Translations under genes and position numbers: made by a program
The notes under the pieces: generated by a model
Seen by the model: the letters and a program-made list of their open reading frames with translations, nothing else
Database searches by the model: none
What the model was told of the DNA's origin: nothing
Assembly (NCBI RefSeq): GCF_020379485.1
Contig: NC_063449.1
Coordinates: forward strand, 39,057,473-39,121,472
Direction of reading: 5' to 3'
DNA from: Brassica napus
Lineage: Eukaryota; Streptophyta; Magnoliopsida; Brassicales; Brassicaceae
Length of the DNA stretch: 64,000 nt
Shown here: positions 1 to 11,080 of the stretch, in pieces
Layout of the letters: the number at the start of each line of letters is the position of its first letter
How positions within the stretch are numbered: the first letter of the stretch is position 1

Positions 1-1204
1 AGTATTATTTTGCGCACACATACATATATAATTAATCACTACTTATTATTTTGCTTATGTTATTTTTTTCCTTTTTAATTAATGAATCATAGATTCGTAT
101 TTTCTAATGTTGTTCATGAAAAAAACCATTTATGCTGTTCATATTTAAGTTTACCGACTTAAACAAAGATCTGTATTTAAGGCTAATTTTCTGACTCCAA
201 CAAACCGAAAAGATGTCAGACTCTCGTTGTTGGTTTGTCGTTTAGTAAATGAACTCAGTGAAATTTTATTGCACGAACCCGTGTGTTTGTGTTGAATACA
301 TTCTTTCTATTGGTGTACTTAGATTCTTCGTGATAAAATCTAAGGAGACACGGAAGCAGTCCTTTTCCTATTAATAATGTTAATGTCAATTATTGGTTTG
401 TAGGGCTAAATCGGTGCAGGAAGAGTTGTAGACTAAGATGGTTGAACTATTTGAAGCCAAGTATCAACAGAGGAAAATTTAACTCTGATGAAGTTGATCT
501 TCTGCTCCGCCTTCATAAACTTTTGGGAAACAGGTTTACATTCAAGACATAAATTCAACTTTATTTCGTATCCTCATTCGGCCAGCCTAATCATTTGATT
601 TTCTTTTTTGGATAAAAATACTTTATTTCATATGTCCATTACTAAGTCACATATATCTTTTAGATAAAAAAAAAGTCACGTATATCCCTAATCGTTCAAA
701 TGCATGCTTAGGTGGTCTTTAATTGCTGGTAGATTACCCGGTCGGACCGCCAATGACGTCAAAAATTACTGGAACACCCATTAGAGTAAGAAACATGAAC
801 CAGGTTCCAAGACCCAAATGAAAAAGAGAAACATTCCTTGTTCTTCTACTACACCAGCCCAAAAAAATGACGTTTTCAAACCTCGACCTCGATCCTTCAC
901 CGTTAACAACGGCTGCAGCCATATCAATGGCATGCCAGAAGCTGAATTTGTTCCTCTATGTCTTGGATTCAACGACGCTAATAATGTTGGTGAAAACAGT
1001 TTTACATGTAACAAAGACGACGATAAATCTGAGCTTGTTAGTAATTTAGTGGATGGTCAGAATATGTGGTGGGAGAGTTTGCTAGATGAAAGCCAAGATC
1101 CAGCTGCGCTCTGTCCAGAAGCTACAGCAACAAAAAAAGGCGCAACCTCCGCGTTTGACGTTGAGCAACTTTGGAGCCTGTTGGATGGAGAGACGAGAAC
1201 TTGA
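1..1204 (+). pseudogene. PAP1-like R2R3-MYB copy 1, nonsense-truncated (exons 2-3 in window)
   Basis: Subgroup-6 R2R3-MYB of the anthocyanin-activator type. Exon 2 is 404-533 (end of R2, start of R3) and exon 3 is 712-1204; bases 1-403 resemble intron 1 of the copy at 49443-50854, so exon 1 lies left of the window. The reading frame carries the bHLH-contact pattern D-L-x2-R-x3-L-x6-L-x3-R and the ANDV motif. Then TAG at 782-784 replaces the TTG leucine codon of the intact copy, just after the R3 residues NTH. If exon 1 is the usual 121 nt, the product would be 107 aa: the complete R2R3 domain without the KPRPRSF motif and acidic C-terminus. Downstream of the stop the frame stays open to TGA at 1202-1204, so this is the only visible lesion and may be recent. 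The remnant could be dead or could act as an R2R3-only competitor. Confidence 0.9.
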
Positions 1205-2232
1205 TTTGTTTCCACTGTTTGTTTGTGCTTGCGTGTGAACTAGTGACTTTTGCATTTAGTGTATTGTTTCTAAAATTAACTTACGTTTGTGACATATTCA
1301 TATTTTGCAAATGAAAAGGATAATGTGTCATGATAAACAAGGCATCGATTAGTTTAACTGATGACAAAGCATTAACAATATGATCTAGACGCCGTATGGT
1401 GTGCCAAAATTATATGTTCTCATTAATGTATTTATTTAATGGATTAGTATATCAGTAAATGATTTATATATAAATCTACTATATATAATTAGTATATGAT
1501 ATATAATTTGTTTATTTCTAAATAATATATATATATATATATATTAAATTTATATTTTTCTATTAAAAATAATATATCATATTAAATTATATACATTAAG
1601 TTATATTTTTATTAAAAATTCAAAATATTTTACTTGTAATATCTTTTAAAAATAAACTTTATTTCAATATAAACATAATCTTTTGATACTATAAAATATA
1701 ATAAATTAATTATATAAAATTGATTTAAAAAATATTATAAATGCAAATTTTCTATAAAAGCATTGAATAAAGAACATTTAAAAAGTTTTGTTAAAAAAGG
1801 AACATTTAAAAAGCATTTGCATCTTTTAGATGTTTTTTAAATATTTTTTCTATAATTATCGATTAAATAATAAGTAGCATAATGCTTTTGTAAATAGTTT
1901 GCCAACCTTGAATCAAGGTCTAAGTATGTCTTGCTGCTTTGATAATTATATAGATTTTCTTTCTGGAAAATATTTAAAAAGCACCATTAACCCTGAGACC
2001 CTGTAAAAGTTTCTTACAAAACTAAAAGAGATATTTAGACAACTATGTTTTAGTTCTCTTAACTTTATTAGACTAATAGCTGAATGACAAATATGTTTAG
2101 AGTATATAGGGGTTTCTCAAACGGGAACTCCATTAAAACTTCTTCTTTCCTATTTCTAACTTTTATTATTTTATGAAAATTACTTGAAATACCACAAATC
2201 AGATATTACTTTTCAAAAATACATTCAATCAA
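1205..2232. other. AT-rich 3' flank of MYB copy 1, no gene seen
   Basis: Very AT-rich sequence with a short TA run near 1525-1545. It matches the 3' flank of the intact MYB at 50855-51840 in order and orientation. No coding signal was seen. Confidence 0.7.
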
Positions 2233-2242
2233 AATATCTTAA

Positions 2243-2289
<47 letters not shown>

Positions 2290-2864
2290 CAGCAAGAACA
2301 TTTACAGACTCATATAGACTCCGTAAACCATAGTGGCAACTCTGCATCCATGTGTATGACGAACGACGGTTGTATCCGAGCACTGCGTGCCAAACGATCC
2401 GCCATTTTATTGTCCGTCCTCGAAACATGAACAATTTCTGAGTTGATGAAGCTTCTTCTCAAAAGCTTGATATCCTCCAGGTAACTTCCAAATGCTGGCC
2501 ATTCCTCTGGTTCTGAAACCATCTTCACCAGTTGAGAACAATCCGTTGCAAATGTGACCTGATATTGTCTTAAGTTTTTCATACATTCCATTGCCCAAGT
2601 CAATGCCTCTATCTCCGCATGAAGAGGTGATAAACTTGCCCTTACATTCCTTGCCCCTAACAAACCCTCAAACCCTGGAAGGGTACTGAGCCAACCTTGT
2701 CCTGAAAAAACATCTTTATCTTTCCAAGACCCATCCGTGAAACACCATCTTCCTGTGGTCACTAAGGGCAATCTAAGCTGTACTTCAGGTACGACCCTTG
2801 GATTATTGATATTTTGTGCCTCAGCCCAAAGTCTTGACTCCAATTCTCCAATATCTTAACATTT
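2233..2864 (-). mobile_element. 5'-truncated LINE with poly(A) tail and 15-bp target duplication
   Basis: A perfect 15-bp direct repeat, AATATCTTAACATTT, flanks the insert (2233-2247 and 2850-2864). On the minus strand the insert runs from 2849 to a long poly(A) tail (poly-T on the plus strand, about 2246-2289). It contains only the 3' end of a plant non-LTR element, the RNase H domain. Target-primed reverse transcription that stopped early explains every part: truncated 5' end, A tail and target duplication. Confidence 0.93.
2310..2849 (-). pseudogene. LINE RNase H-like domain fragment
   Basis: About 177 codons of the reverse-transcriptase-associated RNase H domain (RVT_3 type) found at the C-terminus of plant LINEs. 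The expected catalytic acids are visible in order: D in FTDGSW, E in HAEIEAL, D in ATDCSQL and D in NKMADRLAR. No reverse transcriptase or endonuclease part is present, because the element is truncated at 2849. The frame is open, but with no promoter or other domains it is a dead fragment. Confidence 0.85.
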
Positions 2865-2913
2865 AGATTTAGGGTTTAAGATCTAGTGATTATTGTTTAG
2901 AATTTAATATTTA

Positions 2914-3823
2914 CTAGAGATTGACCCGCGCACCCGCACGGGTATTAGTTTGTACATTTTTATACATCGATATTTATTTTTTATAATTAGTGTTATATAT
3001 TTTAGATGTATCATAATATAACTAATGATATTCAAAAGACCTAGACCGAATCAGGTAATATGGCTATTTTGTTACAAATATCCGAATCCGTTTTAGATAC
3101 ATTGATTATTTAGATATTTTTAGGTTCCTATACATCAGAACTGAATTCATCCAGATCCAGAATGACCCAACTCAAAACCCACACATAAATTTATAATATT
3201 TATAAGCGGGACCTTGTTTCAAAAAAAAAAAAACGATACCCGAAAGGAAAAACATGTACATAAATGGATAGATAATGTTCATTTATAACTGATTTTATAA
3301 ACTAATAAAATATCTATTTTTATGTGTTTGGCTAAAATAAGTGAAATAGAAAGAGTTTTTGTTAAGTAAAATAATTATATGGAGTGAAAATTAAGTGGCA
3401 ATAAATGTAACACATTTTTATTATTTTGATTTAAGTTATTATTTTATTTACAAAAACATATCTTTGAATTATGTTTTTGGCTATGTAATTTTCCACCGAT
3501 TGAAACTCGAATAAAAATGTTTTAATAAAACAAACTAAACCAAATGTTTAATCATATGCAAAACCTAGTTATTTAACATTTTTGATTTTATAATTGGCAC
3601 AAAGTTAATATTGATTAACTAATAAATAAAAATATGCAATATTATTATGGTAATATAATTAATGATGTGAATTATTGTTAAAGTAATATAATTAATGAAA
3701 TTGTTAAACTAGGTGAAATATGGATATACAATTAATAGATACTGCTATTCATATATCCAAACAAATTTTATTAAAACTACTATTCAAGTTTCCAAACAAT
3801 TACTTCAACTTTAATAATATAAA
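2914..3823 (-). mobile_element. Non-autonomous Helitron, tandem copy 1
   Basis: Read on the minus strand, the element starts with TC at 3823 (in this copy altered to TT by a base change) and ends in CTAG at 2914, with the host T next to it. Just inside the 3' end is the GC-rich segment typical of Helitron termini (plus strand GACCCGCGCACCCGCACGGG). There is no target duplication, as expected for A/T insertion. No Rep/helicase ORF is present. It is about 910 bp and closely matches the next copy. Confidence 0.75.
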
Positions 3824-3850
3824 TGATTATTGTTTAGAATTTAATATTTA

Positions 3851-4754
3851 CTAGAGATTGACCCGCGCACCCGCACGGATATTGGTTTGTACATTTTTAT
3901 ACATCGATATTTATTTTTCATAATTAGTGTTATATATTTTAGATGTATCATAATATAACTAATGATATTCAAAAGACCTCGACCGAATCAGGTAATATGG
4001 CTATTTTGTTACAAATATCCGAATTCGTTTTAGATACATTGATTATTTAGATATTTTTAGGTTCCTATACATCAGAACTGAATTCATCGAGATCCAGAAT
4101 GACCCAACTCAAAACCCACACATAAATTTATAATATTTAAGCGGGACCTTGTTTCAAAACAAAAAAAAAACGATACTCGAAAGGAACAACAAGTACATAA
4201 ATGGATAGATAATGTTCATTTATAACTGATTTTATAAACTAATAAAAAATCTATTTTTATGTGTTTGGCTAAAATAAGTGAAATATAAAGAGTTTTTTGT
4301 TAAGTAAAATAATTATATGGAGTGAAAATTAAGTGGCAATAAATGTAGCACATTTTTATTATTTTGATTTAAGTTATTATTTTATTTACAAAAACATATC
4401 TTTAAATTATGTTTTTGGCTACGTAATTTTCCACCGATTGAAACTCAAATAAAAATGTTTTAATAAAACAAACTAAACCAAACGTTTAATCATATGCAAA
4501 ACCTAGTTATTTAACATTTTTGATTTTATAATTGGCACAAAGTTAATATTGATTAACTAATAAATAAAAATATGCACTATTATTATGGTAATATAATTAA
4601 TGATGTGAATTATTGTTAAAGTAATATAATTAATGAAATTGTTAAACTAAGTGAAATATGAAAACACAATGAATATATCCAAATAAATTTTATTAAAACT
4701 ACTATTCAAGTTTCCAAACAATCTCATTGTGTGCTTCAACTTTAATAATATAGA
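3851..4754 (-). mobile_element. Non-autonomous Helitron, tandem copy 2
   Basis: Second, slightly diverged copy of the preceding element. Its minus-strand 5' end is TCTATATTATTAAAG at 4754, next to a host T, and its 3' end is CTAG at 3851. The 27 bp before it (3824-3850) repeat the 27 bp before copy 1 (2887-2913), so the duplicated unit is flank plus Helitron. Copy 2 has about 10 bp more than copy 1 near its 5' terminus. Confidence 0.8.
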
Positions 4755-5019
4755 TGGAGTGAGGTTGAGTTTATAAACTTCTATAAATAATTTTTAAACA
4801 TTTATAAATAACTTCAAAGGGTCATTTTAGTCTTTTTATCAGAGTATTTATAAAAATGATCATCCTATAAATTTAAAAAGTGTTTTCAAATGTGATAAAA
4901 TTAGAATTTTCTTTTCTCTTATTATATTTTCTAGGTAAGATAGGGCGATAGCTTGGAGTTAGAAGTGATCTAAGAGAAAAATGCCGACTGTCAAATATCA
5001 AGTCCCTCTTTTACCAATA

Positions 5020-5170
5020 TCGAGGTGGCCCAATGGTAAAAAGAGTGCTAGTAGCTTTCCGCTGCTCAGGTTCGATCTGCGTTGGGAACGGCAATTTAAC
5101 AAATGCAAGAATTTCTGGTAAAGAAGTGAAAATACTCTTTTACCAGGACGCGCTGGTCCAAGTGGTAAAA
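5020..5170 (+). mobile_element. Probable tRNA-derived SINE fragment
   Basis: The segment holds a polymerase III A-box-like TGGCCCAATGG at about 5028-5038 and, about 40 bp further on, a B-box-like GGTTCGATC. A second A-box-like TGGTCCAAGTGG follows at about 5154. Arrangement and wording resemble Brassica SINEs. The matching part of the second duplication copy (around 52430-52450) lacks this segment. Boundaries and target duplication were not resolved. Confidence 0.45.
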
Positions 5171-5544
5171 GAGTTTATGCAGGAACTACCGACATATGGA
5201 TTCAATTTATATTGGGAGAGACTATTTACATTCTTGAGTTCTTATCAAAGAGATGAAAACACTTTTTTCGTTACCAAACAAAAAATCATGTTTGCGCAGA
5301 AGTGTTGACATCTTCTTTATACAACTTAAAGCTGTTGACTGTTGTCGTCTATCCGGTGTCATCTTCTGATTACTAGTGAAGTGAATTATCCATGCAAGCA
5401 ACTCCTTTGAATCCAGCTTCTTTGAAAAATATTTCCATATGAATAGATTTGTTGACTATCGACCATATACCTTTTTATGTAATGTCAAATTATATTTAAT
5501 TTGTTTCACTGAATTATACTTAGATTCCTATCAAGGTAAGTTCC

Positions 5545-5875
5545 AAATTACAACCATGACACGAAGGGAGACAACTCAACCACAGTACACAAAATGACTT
5601 GAAGCTTAAAGGATCGGCTACAATCAGCAGCTAGCAAGCACAAAAGAACCAAAAAATTAAGATAATCTGCTCTGATGAATAATCCACAGCAAAAGGGGTA
5701 TCCTGCAGCCACATAAGATTGTCGTCGATCCTCTCTAGTAACACTTTTTGCAATCAGATATGCACCTTTGTTGCCACACTTTTCCTCTCTGCAAAGTCTC
5801 CAAAATGGAACATTCTGAATTAAGGTGGAAAGGGCAGAGGAGAAGAACCTGAAGGATGGCCATATATATATATAA
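5545..5875 (-). pseudogene. LINE C-terminal fragment
   Basis: On the minus strand a short frame reads residues such as GNKGAYLIAKSVTRE and SYVAAGYP. This wording is typical of the end of plant LINE RNase H regions. The segment is absent from the second duplication copy, so it is an insertion specific to copy 1. No poly(A) tail or target duplication was found. Confidence 0.4.
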
Positions 5876-6696
5876 TTTGTTGATTTTTTTTTTTGTCATC
5901 ATAATTTGTTGATAGTTATACTTATACCATATATAACAATGCGCTGCAAATATTTTCTCAATATTAACATAAGTTCACGCTCCTTAACAATTTGTAGCTC
6001 CCAGTGCAAAATTATCCAGTGGTGTCAATTTAATTTATCATGTTTTAAATTAATTCTTTATGTGCGATAAGCACTGTCAAATTGTTTCTAGCATCGAGAT
6101 CAATGACAGTAGCATATGCAAGCAGTTGTGAGTGTTATTGTTCGGAATGTTTATTGTATAAATCATTTTATTTCTGTGAAATCATATGGTGACCTATATG
6201 TCATGGTTGGTTCAGTTATTTAGTACCCAAAAATACTAAGTCACCCAACCCAAACCTCATCAAATTTTAGCCGAAATATGTTATATTTATTTAAAATTTT
6301 GCGAAATAACAAAAAAATAAATGATCAATAATTGAAACTAAACATTTTTAAATCATGTCTCTGAAAAAGTTAGCTATTTAAAATTGAAAGCATTTGTAAC
6401 TGAGATTAGTCACTGGTTCAGCGACTGCAAAACGAATAACACTTTAGTTGATATCGCTAATCACTCTCACTAGAGACTGCGAAACAAAAAGAGCCGGAAA
6501 CACTGAAAACCAAGAGAATTTGATATTGTGGATATATTTTTAATTTGACGATTTTTTTCTCCACATGGAGAATAAATCAAGTTTTGTACATAAAAAAATA
6601 TGTGTGAATGTGGGATCTTGATTCCCGTTTAGCATAAAACTACCTTATGTCTACTTGGTTATGTTTTTGATTAAAAGAATGATCATGTTATTCATG
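5876..6696. other. AT-rich intergenic DNA left of CACTA-A
   Basis: Up to about 6200 it continues the duplicated block (matching about 53230-53490). Nothing recognisable was seen in the remainder up to the CACTA terminus. Confidence 0.5.
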
Positions 6697-7035
6697 CACT
6701 ATAAGAAAACAGCGATATTTTGACGGACATTCCGACGGAAAATGAAATCCTCGGAATATACCGAGGAAATTCCGAGGAAATTCCGAGGAAACACAAAATT
6801 GGGTTTCCTCGGAATTTCCTCGGAATATACCGACGGAATTCCGAGGAAACTACAGTCCGTCGGAATATTCCGAGGAAATTCCGAGGAAAACTGTGTTCCT
6901 CGGAAAAAACCGATGAATTCCGAGGAAATATTATAGCCGTTGGAGAGCCGTTGGGGGATTTTACAAAATTCCGAGGAAATTCCGACGAACTAGTTTTGTC
7001 CGTCGGAATTCCATCGGAATTTCCTCGGTATGTCG
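6697..7035 (+). repeat. 5' terminal and subterminal repeat array of CACTA-A
   Basis: After the CACTA terminus come many direct and inverted copies of a 10-12 bp motif, TTCCGAGGAAA or TTCCGACGGA. In En/Spm, TNPA binds a short motif repeated in the subterminal regions; these motifs are the obvious candidates here. ORFs read through this array are an artefact of the repeat. Confidence 0.85.
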
Positions 7036-7048
7036 GCAGGATTTAAAC

Positions 7049-7057
7049 TATAAATAC
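7049..7057 (+). promoter_or_regulatory. TATA box of CACTA-A TNP2
   Basis: CTATAAATA lies 85 bp before the TNP2 ATG at 7142, and the same box sits at the same distance in element B (48258-48266). Confidence 0.6.
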
Positions 7058-7141
7058 AAGCACTCCTCTTCCTCTTCATTCACTTCATATCTTCATCCTC
7101 CCTCTTACTCTATTTACACACGAATTTGATTCATAAAAAAT

Positions 7142-10100
7142 ATGTCTTCTTCAAATTATTTTCGTTCTTGGATCGATCGACCTCATTTGGATCCGAACAC
7201 GAGATTGCTTACGGAAGAATACCAACGAGGTATAACTGAATTCATGGAGTTAGTTCACCGATAACCGGAAGCAAAAACAGGTATGTTAAGATGTCCTTGC
7301 TCTAATTGTAAAAATAGAAAGGTTATTAAAGAGTGGGATGTTTGGACTCATCTATATTTGAGTGGGTTTACACGAAGTTACAAAATTTGGTATCATCATG
7401 GGGAAACTGATTATGAACATGGTAGTACTAGTGAACCTCAGCCAGCGGTTAGATTAGAAGAACCAATTAGAACTGATGTAGATTATGGTGTAGGTACTGA
7501 GCAGATGGTAAATGATCATTTTAGAGGGGAAGATTTACCCAATGCAGAAGCTAGGAGATTTTATGATATGTTGGATGCTGGAAAGCAACCATTAAACGAA
7601 GGTTGCAGAGATGGTCATTCAGCTTTATCATCTGCTACAAGATTGATGGGCATTAAAACAGATTATAATTTGACTGAAGACTGTGTGGATGCGATTGCTG
7701 ATTTTGTAAAAGGTATTCTACCCGAGGATAATGTAACTCCTGGTTCATACTACGAGGTTCAGAAACTCGTAGCTGGTCTTGGTTTATCGTATCAGGTAAT
7801 AGATGTATGCAGCGACAACTGCATGATTTATTGGAGGGCGGATGAACAGCGGGTTACATGCAAATTTTGTGGAAAGCCTCGTTATAAAGATACGAGTGGA
7901 AGAGTTCCAGTGCCATATAAAAGGATGTGGTATTTACCTTTGACGGAAAGGTTGCAGAGGTTGTATATGTCTGAACGCACAGCGCAACCAATGAGATGGC
8001 ATGCGGAGCACTCAACAGATGGTGAGATCAGACATCCTTCAGATGCAAAAGCGTGGAAGCATTTCCAATCAAAGTATCCCGACTTTGCGTATGAGAGAAG
8101 AAATGTCTACCTTGGATTATGTACTGATGGTTTCAGTCCGTTTGGCAAGAGTGGAAGACAGTATTCTCTATGGCCCGTCATTCTTACAACATACAACCTC
8201 CCCCCAAACTTGTGCTTGCGACGAGAGTTTTTGTTTCTCTAGATTCTCGTTCCCGGACCAGAGCATCCTAAGAGATCACTTGATGTGTTTCTTCAGCCAC
8301 TAATATATGAGTTGCAACAACTATGGGCTTAAGGTGCTGAAACATACGATGTTTCGTGTAAAGAAAACTTTCAAATGCGGGCAGTACTAATGTGGACAAT
8401 AAGTGATTTTCCGGCATATGGTATGTTGTCTGGATGGACAACGCATGGAAGGCTATCATGTCCATATTGTCAAGATAACACTGATGTTTTCCAACTAAAG
8501 CACGGAAGGAAAACGTGTTGGTTTGACTGTCACAGAAGATTCCTACCACCTGATCATCCATATCGTAGGAGTAGGAATTTCTTTACGAAGAACAAGAGGG
8601 TGTTTGACAGTCCACCTCCGGAAATTTGTGGGAAAGATTTGAAGATACAACTAAGAGATTTTGGTGCAGAAAGGACGCCAGAAGTCGGTGGACATGAGCG
8701 TTTTCCGGTAGATGCTGTTGGAGAACTACATAACTGGCACAAAAAAAGTATTTTCTGGGATCTGCCATACTGGGAGGATCATCTGCTAAGGCATAATTTA
8801 GATGTCATGCATATTGAGAAGAACTTTTTTGACAATCTCATGAACACGATCCTTAATGTTCAAGGTAAAACAAAGGATAATTTGAAGTCAAGACTGGATT
8901 TAGTCGATATATGTGCTCGTTCAGAACTTCATGTTGATGAGAATGGTAGGGCTCCTTTTCCCATATACCGACTTGATGCAGCGGGAAAAGATGCGTTCTT
9001 TGATTGGATTTCAAACGATGTGGAATTTCCAGACGGTTACGCATCAAATTTGCGTAACTGTATCGACAGAAAGGAAGGAAAGTTTACTGGCTTGAAAAGC
9101 CACAATTGCCATGTAATGATGCAGCGCCTCCTTCCGTTCGCCTTCAAGGAACTATTACCACGAAATGTTCATGAAGCAATTGCAGGGATAAGTGGTTTCT
9201 TCCGTGATTTATGCGCGAGATCAGTGACTCTTGAAGGTATTGAAAATTTGAAGACTAACATAGCCGTGATTCAGTGCAACCTTGAGAAGATATTTCCTCC
9301 CTCATTTTTTGATGTTATGGAGCATCTTGTTATTCACCTGGCAAGAGAATTGGAACTTGGTGGTCCTGTGCAGTATAGATGGATGTATCTGTATGAGCGG
9401 TATATGTTCCATTTGAAGAAGATGGTGAAAAATTTAAGTAGGGTAGAAGGTTCTATAGTCGCACAGATGATCAATGAAGAAACTTCAAACTTTGCCGAGT
9501 ACTACTTTCCAGCAGAAGTTCAGACCAAAAACAGAAGACCTGCTCGGCATGATGATAGAGGCGAACGGGCAACATATCATGTTACGGTTCCAGACATTTT
9601 CACAGACGTTGGATGACTTAGCGGAAAACCAAAGGACCGTCGACTTACTGAGCAGGAGCGCAGTCATTTGCAAACATATTTGCTCACCAACTGCGAAGAC
9701 GTTCTTCAATATGAGAGGTAAATAAATGAGCTTACAAATTTTTATTTTAACAAGTTGAAATTTAAATCTTAATTAATTACATTATTGTCATCATATACAG
9801 GATTTTCATGGCAGAAAAGCGGTTCGAGTATAGATACGCCACAGAGGACGAACTAGAAGAAATGAAGCAGAGACAATTTACTGGATGGATGTTTACTTAT
9901 GTGAGTGCTTTAAACAAATTAAAATATATTTTATCACATATTTATACTAATTCACATTTATTGATATAATATATATATATATGTGCTATTAATAGGTGTC
10001 TGCTGGTTTGGCCAGAGGTGAAACATTTGACGATTGGATACGTGAGATGGTCGTTGGACCAAACTTTGTTGTGAAGTCATATCCGAGATTTTGTACTCGA

Positions 10101-10761
10101 GGATATGCATTCACAACTCAGAAGAAGAGACGTTCGAGTACGACTTATGATGCTGGCGTTTGTTCTGCATCAGGAGATGATGTATACTACGGACACATAC
10201 ATGAGATTTTGGAAATCAAGTATTTGGGCATGGTTGGATTGCGCTGTACTGTTTTCTATTGTGATTGGCACGACAACACCCCAGATCGAGGTGTGAGAAC
10301 AGATGCATTTGGTGTTACATCAGTAAATTCGAGGCGAAAGCTGCAATATTATGATTCTTTCATTCTTGCTTCCCAGGCCGATCAGGTAATTAAATGTTAA
10401 TTATTCAGAATGATTCATCATCATGTGTATTAATTTATAATTTTTCTAAATGTTACAGGTTTGTTATATCAAGTACCCCCGGGTAAGGAACAGAGATGAT
10501 CCATGGGTTACTGTTACAAGACTCAACCCGAGAGGCCGAGTTCAGGGAAGTTCTGAGCTGGAAGACCCACTACAACCAAGCACATCCGGCAACTGTAGTG
10601 CAGCAGAAGATTTAGCTGGAGTTGGCCTTGTAGTCGATTTAACCGACTTTGGAGAGGAAGCCGTCGTTCACGTAGAGGATGAACCAGTGATTGGAGAGTT
10701 TCACCAAGATCAAGATTCAGATTCATCTGGTGATGATGACTCGGAAACAGACTACCATTGA
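7142..10761 (+). pseudogene. TNP2-type CACTA transposase, four in-frame stops
   Basis: Exons 7142-9717, 9801-9900, 9996-10385 and 10459-10761 would give 1122 codons, the same structure as the intact copy B. Order: N-terminal transposase-associated zinc-finger-like region (CPCSNCKNRK, near codon 50), transposase_21 core with LCTDGFSPFG (D329) and LDVMHIEKN (D554), a DUF4218-like region near codon 724, and a DUF4216-like region in exon 3. Stops replace Q41 (TAA 7262), S367 (TAG 8240), Q397 (TAA 8330) and R825 (TGA 9614). Three of the four are C-to-T changes, as expected from deamination of methylated cytosine; S367 is C-to-A. No frameshift was seen. The protein that cuts and moves the element therefore cannot be made here. 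Confidence 0.92.
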
Positions 10762-11080
10762 ACTTATTATTTTTTTTTTTTTAAGAAATACCGAGGAAAT
10801 TCCGAGGAACACTTGATATAACCTCTTTCCTCGGATAATAGTTATTTGGTTTATCTAGCAAGGCAAAGCTGAATACGAATTAAAAGCTACACAAAACACA
10901 ACCAAATAAAACAAAGAAACCATGTAAAAGAAATACGAACTCATAATTAAGAAACCTAAAAAAAAAACTCAGTTCAAAATTAACAGAAAATAAGACCATA
11001 AAAGGTCGAATTATAGGGGAAATCGGAGGGGATGAGAGTTCTAAGGTTTAGATCCAAAAAAGGTCGGGTTTTGCCTTATA
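10762..11080. other. CACTA-A inter-gene segment with deletion scar
   Basis: Matches the two edges of the region that in CACTA-B holds the 482-aa gene. Near 10998-11010 two sequences that lie about 1.9 kb apart in B are joined directly, with about 3 unmatched bases. This is the scar of an internal deletion (or the pre-insertion state). Confidence 0.7.

Larger units (their letters stand above)
1..6230 (+). repeat. Segmental duplication, copy 1 (MYB plus flanks)
   Basis: Intron 1, exons 2-3 and about 1 kb of 3' flank (to about 2170) align by eye with about 49640-51840. A second stretch (about 5280-5470 and 5900-6200) aligns with about 52440-53160 and 53230-53490. The section between (2233-4754) is occupied by a LINE and two Helitrons in this copy. 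Both copies point the same way, so this is a direct duplication of a MYB-containing block later pushed apart by transposon insertions. Confidence 0.8.

Noticed and set aside
5033..5308. 91-codon ORF as a gene
   Set aside because: It overlaps SINE-like polymerase III boxes and is absent from the duplicate block.
6720..7046. 108-codon ORF in the CACTA-A terminus (also 48275-48676)
   Set aside because: It is made of the TTCCGAGGAA subterminal motifs and lies before the TNP2 promoter.
9996..10400. Separate gene of 134 aa with a GTG start
   Set aside because: It is exon 3 of the TNP2 gene, bounded by splice sites and kept in phase in both CACTA copies.
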